Shown here piece after piece: positions 32,322-40,701 of a stretch of DNA of 45,684 nt. The stretch comes from Rubrobacter sp. (GTDB taxonomy: Bacteria; Chloroflexota; Chloroflexia; Thermobaculales; Thermobaculaceae), in NCBI GenBank assembly GCA_016781845.1, contig JADDPP010000384.1, positions 1 through 45,684 on the forward strand, given 5' to 3'. The notes under the pieces are model-generated. The model did not search any database. It saw only the letters and a list, made by a program, of their open reading frames with translations, and was not told the origin of the DNA. A program made the position numbers and the translations under genes. Position 1 is the first letter of the stretch. The number at the start of each line of letters is the position of its first letter.

Positions 32322-33716
32322 CTACCTTACTACGTCAGGCTTTCCGAACGACTGCGCGTGTTCAAGCCTCGCGTCGAGCTCTGGGACGGTAATGTTCAGC
32401 ATCTGGGCCGCTTGCGCGCGGTCGCCGTTGGCCTGGGCGAGTGTCTCGAAGAGCAGCCTCGCCTCGACCTCCTGCATGGCATCTCCGAGCGAGTGGCATC
32501 GCTGCAGGAGCTCGCCGAGGTCGAGCGTGCGACCGGAGCGGACGGTGTTGAAGACGAGGTGGTGCGTCGTCACGACGCCTCCCTGCGCGAGTATCACACC
32601 CCTCTCGATGGTGTTCTCGAGCTCTCGCACGTTGCCGGGCCAGTCGTGCTGCATAAGCAGGCGTATCGCCTCCTGTGAGATGCTCGCCGGGGGACCGTCG
32701 GGGCGGTAGCGATGCTTGGCGAGGAAGTAGTCAACCAGCTCCGGAATGTCGTGCTTGCGCTCACGCAGTGGCGGCAGGTGTACACGAATCACGCTCAGGC
32801 GGTAAAAGAGGTCCTCTCTGAACCTGCCCTCCGCGACCTCATCCTCCAGCACCTTATTCGTAGCCGCGATGACGCGGGTATCAACCTTCACGGTGGTGCT
32901 GCCGCCAACGCGCTCGAACTCGCGCTCCTGAAGCACCCTCAGCAGCTTCTTCTGCGTCCCGAGGGTCATCTCGCCTATCTCGTCCAGAAAGATACTGCCC
33001 TTGTCGGCCAGCTCGAAGCGCCCCTTGCGCTGGTTGATGGCGCTCGTGAAGCTGCCCTTCTCGTGTCCGAACAACTCGCTCTCCAGCAGGGTCTCGGGGA
33101 GAGCAGCACAGTTAACCTTAACTAGCGGGCCGTGGCTGAAGGTGGAGTTGGTGTGCAGTGTCTGCGCTACCAGCTCTTTGCCGGTGCCCGTCTCGCCCGT
33201 AATCAGAACCGTCGCATCCGAGCCGGCCACCAGCCCAATCGTTTTGTACACCTGCTGCATCGCGGCGCTGTTGCCGATAATCCGGTCCGAAGGGTCAATG
33301 GGCTCCGGCCGTCTCCGCAGGTCCTGCAGCTCGCCGGAGAGGGCATGGCGCTCGAAGAACCGCTCCAGCATCTCGCTGACCTTGTCCAGGTCAAAAGGCT
33401 TCGTGATGTAATCGTACGCGCCCAACTGGATCGCCTTGATGGCGATATTGGAACTGTTGAACGCGGTCATGATAATCATGGGCACGTCGTGGCCCTTGCG
33501 CTTCATCTCGTTGAGCACGCCAATGCCATCGAGCCTCGGCATACGGACATCCATCAGCACGAGATCCGGCTTGGAGGTGTCAATACTTGCGAGTACCTGC
33601 TCGCCGTCGAGCGCGACCGAGACGTCGAAGTTCTCGTCCTCCAGAAAGTCCTGCAGCATGGCGCGTATGGACGCGTCGTCATCGGCTACGAGTATGCGTC
33701 GCCGGTCATCCGCCAA
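32322..33716 (-). CDS. NtrC-family response regulator with altered GAFTGA motif
   Basis: A 464-residue three-domain regulator. The receiver (1-120) has D11-D13 region, phosphoacceptor D56 (LMDVRMP), T84 and K106. The AAA+ domain (about 145-385) has Walker A GETGTGKE (174-181), Walker B SIFLDE (241-246) and arginine fingers in RFREDLFYRL. The C-terminal Fis-type helix-turn-helix (about 415-455) is weakly conserved. The loop that normally reads GAFTGA and contacts sigma-54 reads GSFTSA (221-226). So it may use sigma-54 differently or not at all. TTG start with AGGAG seven bases upstream. No histidine kinase is adjacent, so its signal is unknown. Confidence 0.9.
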   Translation of the reverse strand: MADDRRRILVADDDASIRAMLQDFLEDENFDVSVALDGEQVLASIDTSKPDLVLMDVRMPRLDGIGVLNEMKRKGHDVPMIIMTAFNSSNIAIKAIQLGAYDYITKPFDLDKVSEMLERFFERHALSGELQDLRRRPEPIDPSDRIIGNSAAMQQVYKTIGLVAGSDATVLITGETGTGKELVAQTLHTNSTFSHGPLVKVNCAALPETLLESELFGHEKGSFTSAINQRKGRFELADKGSIFLDEIGEMTLGTQKKLLRVLQEREFERVGGSTTVKVDTRVIAATNKVLEDEVAEGRFREDLFYRLSVIRVHLPPLRERKHDIPELVDYFLAKHRYRPDGPPASISQEAIRLLMQHDWPGNVRELENTIERGVILAQGGVVTTHHLVFNTVRSGRTLDLGELLQRCHSLGDAMQEVEARLLFETLAQANGDRAQAAQMLNITVPELDARLEHAQSFGKPDVVR

Positions 33717-33752
33717 AGTATCACTCCTAATAAATGCAAAAGCGCGAGGTGA

Positions 33753-33779
33753 AGGGGCAAGCGAGGACCTACCCCCTAC
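33753..33779. repeat. GTAGGGG-type palindromic element, copy D
   Basis: AGGGGCAAGCGAGGACCTACC continuing to CCCTAC: AGGGG at the left pairs with CCCCCT at the right. It lies in the gap between the EamA gene and the NtrC-type gene, and matches copy C at 13560-13590 in its GAGGACCT core. Confidence 0.5.
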
Positions 33780-33955
33780 AGCGCCGTATTATATGCCGCC
33801 CCGCCCCGCCGTGCAACAGCTCTGAGCCCGACTACCCGCGCCGTGGGAGCGGAGCGCAGAACGCGCCTTTCTTGTCCACCCATTGCACAAGTATACCTCC
33901 TGCACGCTGAGCGGTGACATCGGCAGGAATGAGCTTCTGGCTCGCAGCGCGCCTG

Positions 33956-34813
33956 TCAGAGAATCACCGCGAGGACGCCGGCCAGCGTGACGGCCGTCCC
34001 CAGCGCCGCCTCCGGGGGAACTGGCTCGCCCAGCACCGCCCACGCGAGAAAAGCCCCTCCAACCACCTCCAGCGTCGAGAGGACGTTCGCCCGCGCGGCA
34101 TGAATGCGCCGCAGCGCCGCGTTGTACAGCGTGTGCCCGACGGCGAGGGGGAACACGGCGAGGGCGGCAATGGCGGCTGAGTTAGCTGGTGTGTAACGGG
34201 CAACGTCGAAGCTGAAGCCTGCGGCAGGCAGGAGCCAGAGCGATGCCAGGAGGTATACGGCGCCCGCGTACACCAGCAGCGGGTACCGCGCGCGCTCGCC
34301 CCGCCCGGCAACGGAGTACAGCCCGAAGGCGGCCGCGCTTCCCAGCGCGAGTGCGTCCCCCGCCAGCCTGCGCGCGTCCGTCGCGATGTCGTAGCCCGCG
34401 AGGATGCTCACCCCTAGCACGACCACGGCTATGCCGGCGAGCTGACGCCGCGTGACGGGTTCTCTGAGGAAGGCGTGGCTGAAGGCCGCTACAAAGACGG
34501 GCGCGGTATACACAATCGCGAGCGCGTTCGCGACTGTAGTGTACCCGAGCGAGGCAATGTACAGACCGAAGTGCGCGGCGGTGATGAGGCCGTATACTCC
34601 GAACCTGCGAGCGTCGAACGTCGGGCGGCGGCTCAGCTGGCCTGTGAGTCGGGCTGCGAGCAGGACCACAACCCCCGCGACGAGCAGCCGCCAGAACGCC
34701 ACCTCCAGGCTGGGCACGGGTGCGCTCAGACGCACCAGGAGTGCGCTTGTGCTGAACAGTGTTACGGCGAGCAGCGCGAGCAGGGCGCCGGACGTTGATG
34801 AGGGGGATACCAT
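33956..34813 (-). CDS. EamA/DMT-superfamily transporter
   Basis: A 285-residue protein with about ten membrane helices in two repeated five-helix halves, typical of EamA (RhaT/DMT) metabolite exporters. The first half holds VAFWRLLVAGVVVLLAARL and GLYIASLGYTTVANALAIVYT; the second holds ALGSAAAFGLYSVAGRGE and AARANVLSTLEVVGGAFLAWAVLGE, which mark both EamA repeats. The frame opens at 34843, but ATG 34813 has GGAG six bases upstream. Substrate unknown. It is divergent from apt. Confidence 0.85.
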   Translation of the reverse strand: MVSPSSTSGALLALLAVTLFSTSALLVRLSAPVPSLEVAFWRLLVAGVVVLLAARLTGQLSRRPTFDARRFGVYGLITAAHFGLYIASLGYTTVANALAIVYTAPVFVAAFSHAFLREPVTRRQLAGIAVVVLGVSILAGYDIATDARRLAGDALALGSAAAFGLYSVAGRGERARYPLLVYAGAVYLLASLWLLPAAGFSFDVARYTPANSAAIAALAVFPLAVGHTLYNAALRRIHAARANVLSTLEVVGGAFLAWAVLGEPVPPEAALGTAVTLAGVLAVIL

Positions 34814-34869
34814 CCAAAGCTCCAGTAATCGTACCATCGGCAATTGTGCCGCGCTGGCTGCGGTTACGC

Positions 34870-34875
34870 TATAAT
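34870..34875 (+). promoter_or_regulatory. -10 element of the apt promoter
   Basis: A perfect TATAAT, 44 bases upstream of the TTG start of apt at 34919. The best -35 candidate, TTGTGC (34844-34849), is 20 bases away, which is longer than usual. Confidence 0.5.
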
Positions 34876-34918
34876 GCGGCGTCGGAGCGGCACGCGTTCA
34901 GTATGGAGTACGCTAACC

Positions 34919-35431
34919 TTGACCCTAGCCGAGAAGATTCGAGATGTCCCCGACTTCCCGCAGCCCGGCATACTCTTCAAGGATATTACCACGCTGCTCA
35001 AGGATGCGGCCGCTTTCAGAAGCGCTATTGACTCGCTCGCATCGCGCTTCGAGGGGGAGCGCATAGACAAGGTGGTTGCGGCGGAGAGCAGGGGCTTTAT
35101 CTTTGGAGCGCCGCTCGCCTACCTGCTCAACGCCGGGTTCGTGCCCGCCCGTAAGCTCGGCAAGCTACCTGCGGACACTGTCAAGGCCACGTACACGCTC
35201 GAGTACGGGACCAACGATGTCGAGATGCACGTGGACGCTATCTCGCCTGGCGACAGGGTGCTTATAGTTGATGACCTGCTGGCCACGGGAGGGACTGTCG
35301 GCGCCGCGATAGAGCTGGTGGATAAGCTGGGGGGCGAGGTAGCCGGCCTGGCTTTCCTCGTTGAGCTGAAGTTTCTAAACGCACGAGCGAAGTACAAGAA
35401 GCACCGCATAGAGGCCCTTATCACTTATTAG
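34919..35431 (+). CDS. apt: Adenine phosphoribosyltransferase
   Basis: Apt makes AMP from adenine and PRPP, salvaging purines. The 170-residue product runs TLAEKIRDVPDFPQPGILFKDIT at the start, AAESRGFIFGAPLAYLLNAG, and the PRPP-binding loop VLIVDDLLATGGTV. An in-frame start at 34844 adds 25 residues without homology. The TTG at 34919 gives the normal Apt N-terminus (GGAG ten bases upstream). Its neighbour ahcY releases adenosine, so the pair suits adenine/adenosine recycling. Confidence 0.93.
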   Translation: MTLAEKIRDVPDFPQPGILFKDITTLLKDAAAFRSAIDSLASRFEGERIDKVVAAESRGFIFGAPLAYLLNAGFVPARKLGKLPADTVKATYTLEYGTNDVEMHVDAISPGDRVLIVDDLLATGGTVGAAIELVDKLGGEVAGLAFLVELKFLNARAKYKKHRIEALITY

Positions 35432-35469
35432 TAGCCGACACAGGCTGTAGACCATTACAGGAGCAAGCG

Positions 35470-36738
35470 TTGACCACAACCGAGAACCGATACGACGTCA
35501 AGGACCTGGCGCAGGCGCGTGCGGGTCACGACCGCATAGCCTGGGCGGAGCGGGACATGCCAGTTCTGCGCCAGGTCAGGGAGCGCTTCGAGAAGGAGCG
35601 GCCGTTCGAGGGAGTGCGTTTCGCTGCGTGCCTCCACGTAACCACGGAAACCGCGAACCTGCTGCTCGCGCTCCAGGCGGGTGGCGCTGAAGTCGCCGTG
35701 TGCGCGAGCAACCCGCTCTCCACGCAGGACGACGTTGCCGCGGCGCTCGTCGAGAGCGGCATCGCCGCGTACGCCGTCAAGGGAGAGGACGCGGACCGCT
35801 ACTACAGCCACATAGAGTCCGTGCTCGCCACCAGGCCAAACATCACGATGGACGATGGCGCCGACCTCGTGTCCACCCTGCACCTGAAGCACACGGAGTT
35901 GCTGCCGGAGGTCGCGGGCGGGACGGAGGAGACGACGACGGGAGTGAACCGTCTGAAGGTCATGGCCGCCGAAGGAGAGCTGAAGTTCCCAATCGTCGCA
36001 GTGAACGAGGCCCACACGAAGCACATGTTCGACAACCGGTACGGCACCGGGCAGAGCACGCTCGACGGCATCCTGCGCGCCACAAACCGTCTCCTTGCCG
36101 GCAGAACGTTCGTGGTGGCGGGCTACGGCTGGTGCGGCAAGGGCATCGCGTCACGGGCGCGTGGTCTCGGCTCGCAGGTTGTGGTGACGGAGATTGACCC
36201 GGTGCGCGCGCTCGAGGCCGTAATGGACGGCTTCCGGGTAATGCCGATGTCCGAGGCGGCGAGGATAGCGGATGTGATAGTGACTGTAACCGGCGGCTTG
36301 CACGCCATCGGCGCGGACACTATCGCGAACCTCAAGGACGGCGCGATGCTCGCCAACAGCGGGCACTTCAACGATGAGATAGACATCCCCGCCCTCGAGC
36401 GACTCAGCACGGCGAAGCGGACGCTGAGGCCGTTTGTGGATGAGTACGAGTTCGCGGACGGTCGGAAGGTCATCCTCATAGCGGAGGGCCGGCTCGTGAA
36501 CCTCGGCGCAGCCGAGGGACATCCGGCGAGTGTGATGGACATGAGCTTCGCGAACCAGGCGCTGAGCGCGGAGTGGGTGCTCAAGAACCACAGGGACCTC
36601 AGGGGGCAGGTGTACGACGTTCCCTCCGAGATAGACCGGGATGTCGCTCGCCTCAAGCTCGAGAGCCTCGGGGTGCGAATTGATGCACTCAGTTCCTCGC
36701 AGCAGGCGTACGCCTCGGAGTGGCGCTCAGGGACCTAG
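35470..36738 (+). CDS. ahcY: S-adenosylhomocysteine hydrolase, archaeal/Thermotoga type
   Basis: AhcY cleaves S-adenosylhomocysteine to adenosine and homocysteine with tightly bound NAD. The 422-residue product has CLHVTTETANLL, DDGADLVSTLH, VNEAHTKHMFDNRYGTGQS, the NAD loop VAGYGWCGKGIASRA, NSGHFNDEID and HPASVMDMSFANQALS. It lacks the 40-residue insert and the C-terminal Lys-Tyr tail of the eukaryote/gamma-proteobacterial type, and ends QQAYASEWRSGT as in the archaeal/Thermotoga branch, some of which prefer inosine analogues. TTG start with AGGAG six bases upstream. It lies 38 bases after apt. Confidence 0.95.
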   Translation: MTTTENRYDVKDLAQARAGHDRIAWAERDMPVLRQVRERFEKERPFEGVRFAACLHVTTETANLLLALQAGGAEVAVCASNPLSTQDDVAAALVESGIAAYAVKGEDADRYYSHIESVLATRPNITMDDGADLVSTLHLKHTELLPEVAGGTEETTTGVNRLKVMAAEGELKFPIVAVNEAHTKHMFDNRYGTGQSTLDGILRATNRLLAGRTFVVAGYGWCGKGIASRARGLGSQVVVTEIDPVRALEAVMDGFRVMPMSEAARIADVIVTVTGGLHAIGADTIANLKDGAMLANSGHFNDEIDIPALERLSTAKRTLRPFVDEYEFADGRKVILIAEGRLVNLGAAEGHPASVMDMSFANQALSAEWVLKNHRDLRGQVYDVPSEIDRDVARLKLESLGVRIDALSSSQQAYASEWRSGT

Positions 36739-36756
36739 CGCGAGTAATGAGTAACG

Positions 36757-36812
36757 AGTGATGAGCAGTGAGCTGAGCGGCGAGGAACGCCACACACTCA
36801 CTACTCATCACT
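36757..36812. repeat. AGTGATGAG-family inverted repeat, copy 3 (best formed)
   Basis: AGTGATGAGCAGTGAG (36757-36772) pairs with CTCACTACTCATCACT (36797-36812) at 15 of 16 positions with a 24-base loop, and pairing can continue outward imperfectly for several bases. It fills the gap between ahcY and the phosphohexomutase gene. It could be an attenuator or a processing site. Confidence 0.65.
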
Positions 36813-36830
36813 CATCACTTGAGGTGAGAG

Positions 36831-38252
36831 ATGGCGAGCAGCATCAAGTTCGGAACGGACGGGTGGCGGGCAGTTATCGCGGAGGATTACACCTTCGCGA
36901 ATCTGCGCCGCGTTACGCAGGCAACTGCACAGTACCTGGCGAACGCCGGAACTCCTGAGGGTCCCGTCATCGTGGGGTACGACACTCGCTTCGGGAGCGA
37001 GTTGTTCGCGGAAGCCGCGGCGGAGGTGTTCGCCGCGAACGGTGTCCGTACGGTGCTGACGAGCGCCGCCACTCCTACACCCGCCGTTTCCCTCGCCGTG
37101 ATACAGCAGAAGATGGCGGGCGGTGTGATAATCACCGCGAGCCACAACCCTGGGAGGTGGAACGGCTTCAAGTACAAGCCGGACTACGGAGGGTCCGCAC
37201 CGCCCGAGATAGTGGCGCAGATAGAGGGCCAGCTGCCGCAAATCACGGAGGACGGGGTCAGGAGGATGCCTGCGGAGCACGCCCGTGAGCAGGGACTGCT
37301 GGATATGCAGGATGTGAACGAGGCCTACCGGGCCCAGCTCGCGAAGCTTGTGGACATTCCCGCGCTCGCGGCGCGCCAGGGCAGCGTGGTGTACGATGCG
37401 ATGTACGGGGCGGGGGCTAGGCTCCTTCCTGCGCTGCTTGAGGGTGGCGCGCTGCAGGTGCATTCCATCAACCAGGAGCGCAACCCCGTCTTTCCGGGCA
37501 TACACGCACCGGAACCGATTGGGCTGAACCTGCAGAAGCTACAGGCTTCTGTGCCTGCCGCGGGAGCCCTCCTCGGCATCGCTACGGACGGTGACGCCGA
37601 CCGCGTCGGCATAGTGGACGAGAACGGGACGTTCGTCAACCAGCTGCAGGTGTACTCGCTGCTCGCACTGTACCTGCTCGAGGTGCGGGGGCTGCGCGGC
37701 CCCCTCGTGAAGACCCTCTCGCAGAGCTATATGGTGGACAAGCTGGGGGAGCTGTACGGAGTGCCCGTACACGAGACCCCGGTGGGCTTCAAGTACGTCG
37801 GCCCGAAGATGACGGAAACAGACGCGGTAATGGGTGGCGAGGAGAGCGGTGGCTTCGGCTTCAAGGGGCACATACCCGAGCGCGACGGCACCCTCGCTGG
37901 GCTCTATATCCTCGACCTTGCCGTGCAGATGGAGCGACCGTTGAGCAAGGTTATCGAGTACCTGGAGGAGAAGGTCGGCAGGTACCACTACCAGCGCCTC
38001 GACCTGCGCTTTGAGGTCAAGCGAGAGGATATAGAGAAGCGCCTGCGAGACAACCCGCCCAGGGAGCTGCTTGGAAAGCGTCTCGTGCGCTTTCAGACGG
38101 AGGACGGGTATAAGTACGTGCTCGAGGATGGCACCTGGCTCCTGATACGCTTCTCCGGGACGGAGCCGGTCATGCGTGTGTACACCGAGACAGACGCTGA
38201 GGGGAACGTGAGGCCGATGCTCGAGCATGGCCGACAGCTGGCTGGTGTGTAG
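36831..38252 (+). CDS. Phosphoglucomutase/phosphomannomutase family enzyme
   Basis: A 473-residue alpha-D-phosphohexomutase, interconverting hexose 6- and 1-phosphates. Motifs: FGTDGWRA at the N-terminus, the active-site phosphoserine S104 in TASHNPG, the metal-binding TDGDADRVG (about 251), the sugar-binding GGEESGG (about 336), and the phosphate-binding RFSGTEPVMRVY near the C-terminus. Pgm versus Pmm cannot be told. It could supply glucose 1-phosphate for cell wall or glycan sugar nucleotides. ATG start with GAGGTGAG upstream. It ends 8 bases before udg. Confidence 0.92.
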   Translation: MASSIKFGTDGWRAVIAEDYTFANLRRVTQATAQYLANAGTPEGPVIVGYDTRFGSELFAEAAAEVFAANGVRTVLTSAATPTPAVSLAVIQQKMAGGVIITASHNPGRWNGFKYKPDYGGSAPPEIVAQIEGQLPQITEDGVRRMPAEHAREQGLLDMQDVNEAYRAQLAKLVDIPALAARQGSVVYDAMYGAGARLLPALLEGGALQVHSINQERNPVFPGIHAPEPIGLNLQKLQASVPAAGALLGIATDGDADRVGIVDENGTFVNQLQVYSLLALYLLEVRGLRGPLVKTLSQSYMVDKLGELYGVPVHETPVGFKYVGPKMTETDAVMGGEESGGFGFKGHIPERDGTLAGLYILDLAVQMERPLSKVIEYLEEKVGRYHYQRLDLRFEVKREDIEKRLRDNPPRELLGKRLVRFQTEDGYKYVLEDGTWLLIRFSGTEPVMRVYTETDAEGNVRPMLEHGRQLAGV

Positions 38253-38260
38253 GCAGGCAG

Positions 38261-38956
38261 ATGGACCCTGAGAGTCCCAGCAACATCCCTCACTCCAGGG
38301 ACTCGCTCGACCTCATCGCGCGGGAGGTACGCACCTGCCAGCTCTGCCCTTTGAGCCGCACCCGAACCCACGCGGTGCCCGGCGAGGGCAACCCAAAGGC
38401 GGATCTGATGCTTATCGGAGAGGGACCAGGGTACAACGAGGACAAGCAGGGCCGCCCCTTCGTGGGCGCCGCTGGCTCGTTTCTGAACGAGCTCCTCAAG
38501 TCGGCTGGCCTCAAACGAGAGGACGTGTACATCACAAACGTCGTGAAGTGCCGGCCGCCGCAGAACCGCGATCCACTGCCTAACGAGATCCAGGCGTGCA
38601 ATGGCTACCTGCAGCGGCAGATGAAGCTGATAGACCCGGCTGTAGTGGCAACTCTGGGCAGGCACTCAATGGGTGTCTTTATCCCCGGTGAGCGCATCAT
38701 GCGCGTGCATGGCCAGCCACGGGAGGTCAATGGCCGAACGGTGGTCCCGCTCCTGCACCCTGCCGCCGCGTTGCACCAGCCCGCGCTTAAAGCGGCGGAG
38801 CTGGAGGACTTCTCGCGCCTGCCGGCGATCATGAAGGAGGCTACCTCTGTGCCGACTCCTGAGCCGGAGGCCGCCCCACCGCCTGCCCCTGCAACAGAGG
38901 TAGAGGAGCCGGAGCGCCCACAGGGAAAGCTGGAACAGTTGAGAATGTTTGAATAG
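38261..38956 (+). CDS. udg: Family 4 uracil-DNA glycosylase (Fe-S type)
   Basis: A 231-residue uracil-DNA glycosylase starting base-excision repair of deaminated cytosine. Four cysteines (C26, C29, C97, C113) place the 4Fe-4S cluster of family 4: CQLCP, then VVKCRPPQNRDPLPNEIQAC. The motifs GEGPGYNEDKQGRPFVG and LLHPAA are the water-activating and intercalation elements. A Pro/Glu/Ala-rich tail (after about 190) ends KLEQLRMFE, reminiscent of sliding-clamp-binding tails, but this is inference. ATG start. Confidence 0.92.
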   Translation: MDPESPSNIPHSRDSLDLIAREVRTCQLCPLSRTRTHAVPGEGNPKADLMLIGEGPGYNEDKQGRPFVGAAGSFLNELLKSAGLKREDVYITNVVKCRPPQNRDPLPNEIQACNGYLQRQMKLIDPAVVATLGRHSMGVFIPGERIMRVHGQPREVNGRTVVPLLHPAAALHQPALKAAELEDFSRLPAIMKEATSVPTPEPEAAPPPAPATEVEEPERPQGKLEQLRMFE

Positions 38957-38983
38957 GGCGCGGCGACCGGGTCGCCGGCGCCC
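38956..38983 (+). other. Strong stem-loop between udg and rnj
   Basis: GGGCGC-GGCGAC (38956-38967) pairs with GTCGCC-G-GCGCCC (38971-38983) with a 3-base loop and one bulge, a stem of 12 base pairs. It starts at the last base of the udg stop codon and ends 16 bases before the rnj start. It supports the TTG at 39000, since an upstream start would have to translate through it. Confidence 0.65.
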
Positions 38984-38999
38984 CGTGAAGGAACGCATC

Positions 39000-40655
39000 T
39001 TGGAAGACACAGTAAGGATCATACCGCTGGGAGGCGTTGGCGAGGTCGGCAAGAACATGATCGCGATTGAGTACGCGAACGAGATACTCATCGCGGACTG
39101 CGGCCTCGCATTTCCCGAAGACGACATGTTGGGAGTGGACCTCCTAATACCCGACATAACATACCTGCGACAGTCCAGGAAGCCTGTCGTCGGGTACGTC
39201 ATCTCACACGGCCACGAGGACCACATAGGCGGTCTCGCGTACATCCTGCGTGAGATCAACGCGCCAGTCTACGCCACACCTCTAACCCGCGGTCTCATAG
39301 AGGTGAAGCTGCGCGAGGCGCGGCTGCTGGACAAGACGGACCTGCGCACGTTTCAGGACGGCGATGTCGTCCACGTCGGAGGGTTCACTGTTGAGCCCTT
39401 CCGTGTCACACACAGTATCCCGGATGCCGTCGGGCTGGCGATCACGTGCGGCGCGGGCACTGTGGTGTACACGGGAGACTTCAAGTTCGACCCGACACCC
39501 GTAGACGCGCGTACCTCCAATTACGCTCGAATCGGCCAGATAGGGGAGCGCGGTGTGCTCGTCCTGCTCTCCGACTGCGTCCACGCGGAGACGGAGGGCC
39601 ACACGCCGAGCGAGCAGGTGGTGACGGACACCTTCCGGCGCATCTTTGGACGGACCGAGGGGCGCATCATCATCGCAACGTTCGCCAGCCTCATAGCTCG
39701 TATCCAGCAGGCCATCACGGTAGCCGAGGAGCACGGACGCAAGGTTGCCGTGGTGGGCCGCAGTCTCGAGAACAACGTGGCGATGGCGACCGAGCTCGGC
39801 TACCTGCGGTTCCGGCCTGGCACGATGGTGTCCTTCCGGGAGTTGGAACGCGAGAGCCCGGAGAACCAGGTTGTGATCGTCACGGGCAGCCAGGGCGAGC
39901 CGACGAGCGTGCTCAACCGGATCGCCAATCAGGACCACCGAAGTGTTAAGCTGCGTGAGGGCGATACCGTCATCATCTCAGCAACCCCGATACCGGGCAA
40001 CGAGACGGCGGTGTCGAGGATCATTAACAACCTCTTCCGACAGGGCGCGAACGTGGTCTACAGTGCCATAGAGCGGGTACACGTTTCGGGCCACGCGAGC
40101 GCGGATGAGCAGCGACTGATGCTCAACATGATGAAGCCGACGTACGCCGTTCCCATCCACGGCGAGATGCGCCACCTGGTGCGGTACAGGCAGATCGCGA
40201 TGAGTGTTGGCGTTCCAGAGGAGAACATCGTCATCCCGGAGAACGGGGCGGTGATGGAGTTCGGACCTGATGGAGCTTCCATCGTGGAGCGAACGCCGAA
40301 CAACTTCGTGTTCGTGGACGGTGTCTCGGTGGGAGACGTGGACCACGTAGTGCTGCGCGACAGGCAGCTGCTCTCGCAGGACGGGATGCTGCTCGTGGTG
40401 GTCAGCATTGACAGGCAATCGGGCAAGCTCGTCGCGGGGCCAGACCTCATATCGCGCGGATTCCTGTACGGCGCGGAAGAGGCGAGGATAACGGACGATG
40501 CGCGGGCGCTCGTGCGGCGCGCGTTCAAGCACGACGGGGACAGCCCGGCGGAGTGGAGCTGGGCGCACCGCAAGCTCAAGCACACGCTCGGACAGTTCAT
40601 GTACGAGCGCACGGGACGGCGCCCGATGATACTACCGGTAGTAATGGAGGTCTAG
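39000..40655 (+). CDS. rnj: Ribonuclease J
   Basis: RNase J is a metallo-beta-lactamase-fold 5' exo- and endonuclease of mRNA turnover. The 551-residue product has IIPLGGVGEVGKNM, the metal-binding SHGHEDH (H70, H72, D74, H75), THSIPDA, VVYTGDFKFD, the beta-CASP part ATFASLIARIQQ, TGSQGEP and HVSGHAS, and the C-terminal domain end PVVMEV. A TTG at 38949 adds 17 Arg-rich residues but runs through a hairpin. TTG 39000 has AAGGAA six bases upstream, so I prefer it. Bacterial RNase J is often autoregulated through its own leader, which the hairpin may allow here. The next gene is ftsK. Confidence 0.94.
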   Translation: MEDTVRIIPLGGVGEVGKNMIAIEYANEILIADCGLAFPEDDMLGVDLLIPDITYLRQSRKPVVGYVISHGHEDHIGGLAYILREINAPVYATPLTRGLIEVKLREARLLDKTDLRTFQDGDVVHVGGFTVEPFRVTHSIPDAVGLAITCGAGTVVYTGDFKFDPTPVDARTSNYARIGQIGERGVLVLLSDCVHAETEGHTPSEQVVTDTFRRIFGRTEGRIIIATFASLIARIQQAITVAEEHGRKVAVVGRSLENNVAMATELGYLRFRPGTMVSFRELERESPENQVVIVTGSQGEPTSVLNRIANQDHRSVKLREGDTVIISATPIPGNETAVSRIINNLFRQGANVVYSAIERVHVSGHASADEQRLMLNMMKPTYAVPIHGEMRHLVRYRQIAMSVGVPEENIVIPENGAVMEFGPDGASIVERTPNNFVFVDGVSVGDVDHVVLRDRQLLSQDGMLLVVVSIDRQSGKLVAGPDLISRGFLYGAEEARITDDARALVRRAFKHDGDSPAEWSWAHRKLKHTLGQFMYERTGRRPMILPVVMEV

Positions 40656-40701
40656 CCGCCACGGCTGGCGCGGCCTCCGCGTGAGGGAGGTCGTGGTTTA
40701 G

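Noticed and set aside
6354-36812. Possible CRISPR array from the recurring palindromes
   Set aside because: Copies are kilobases apart, differ in sequence, and lack regular spacers; no cas gene is present.
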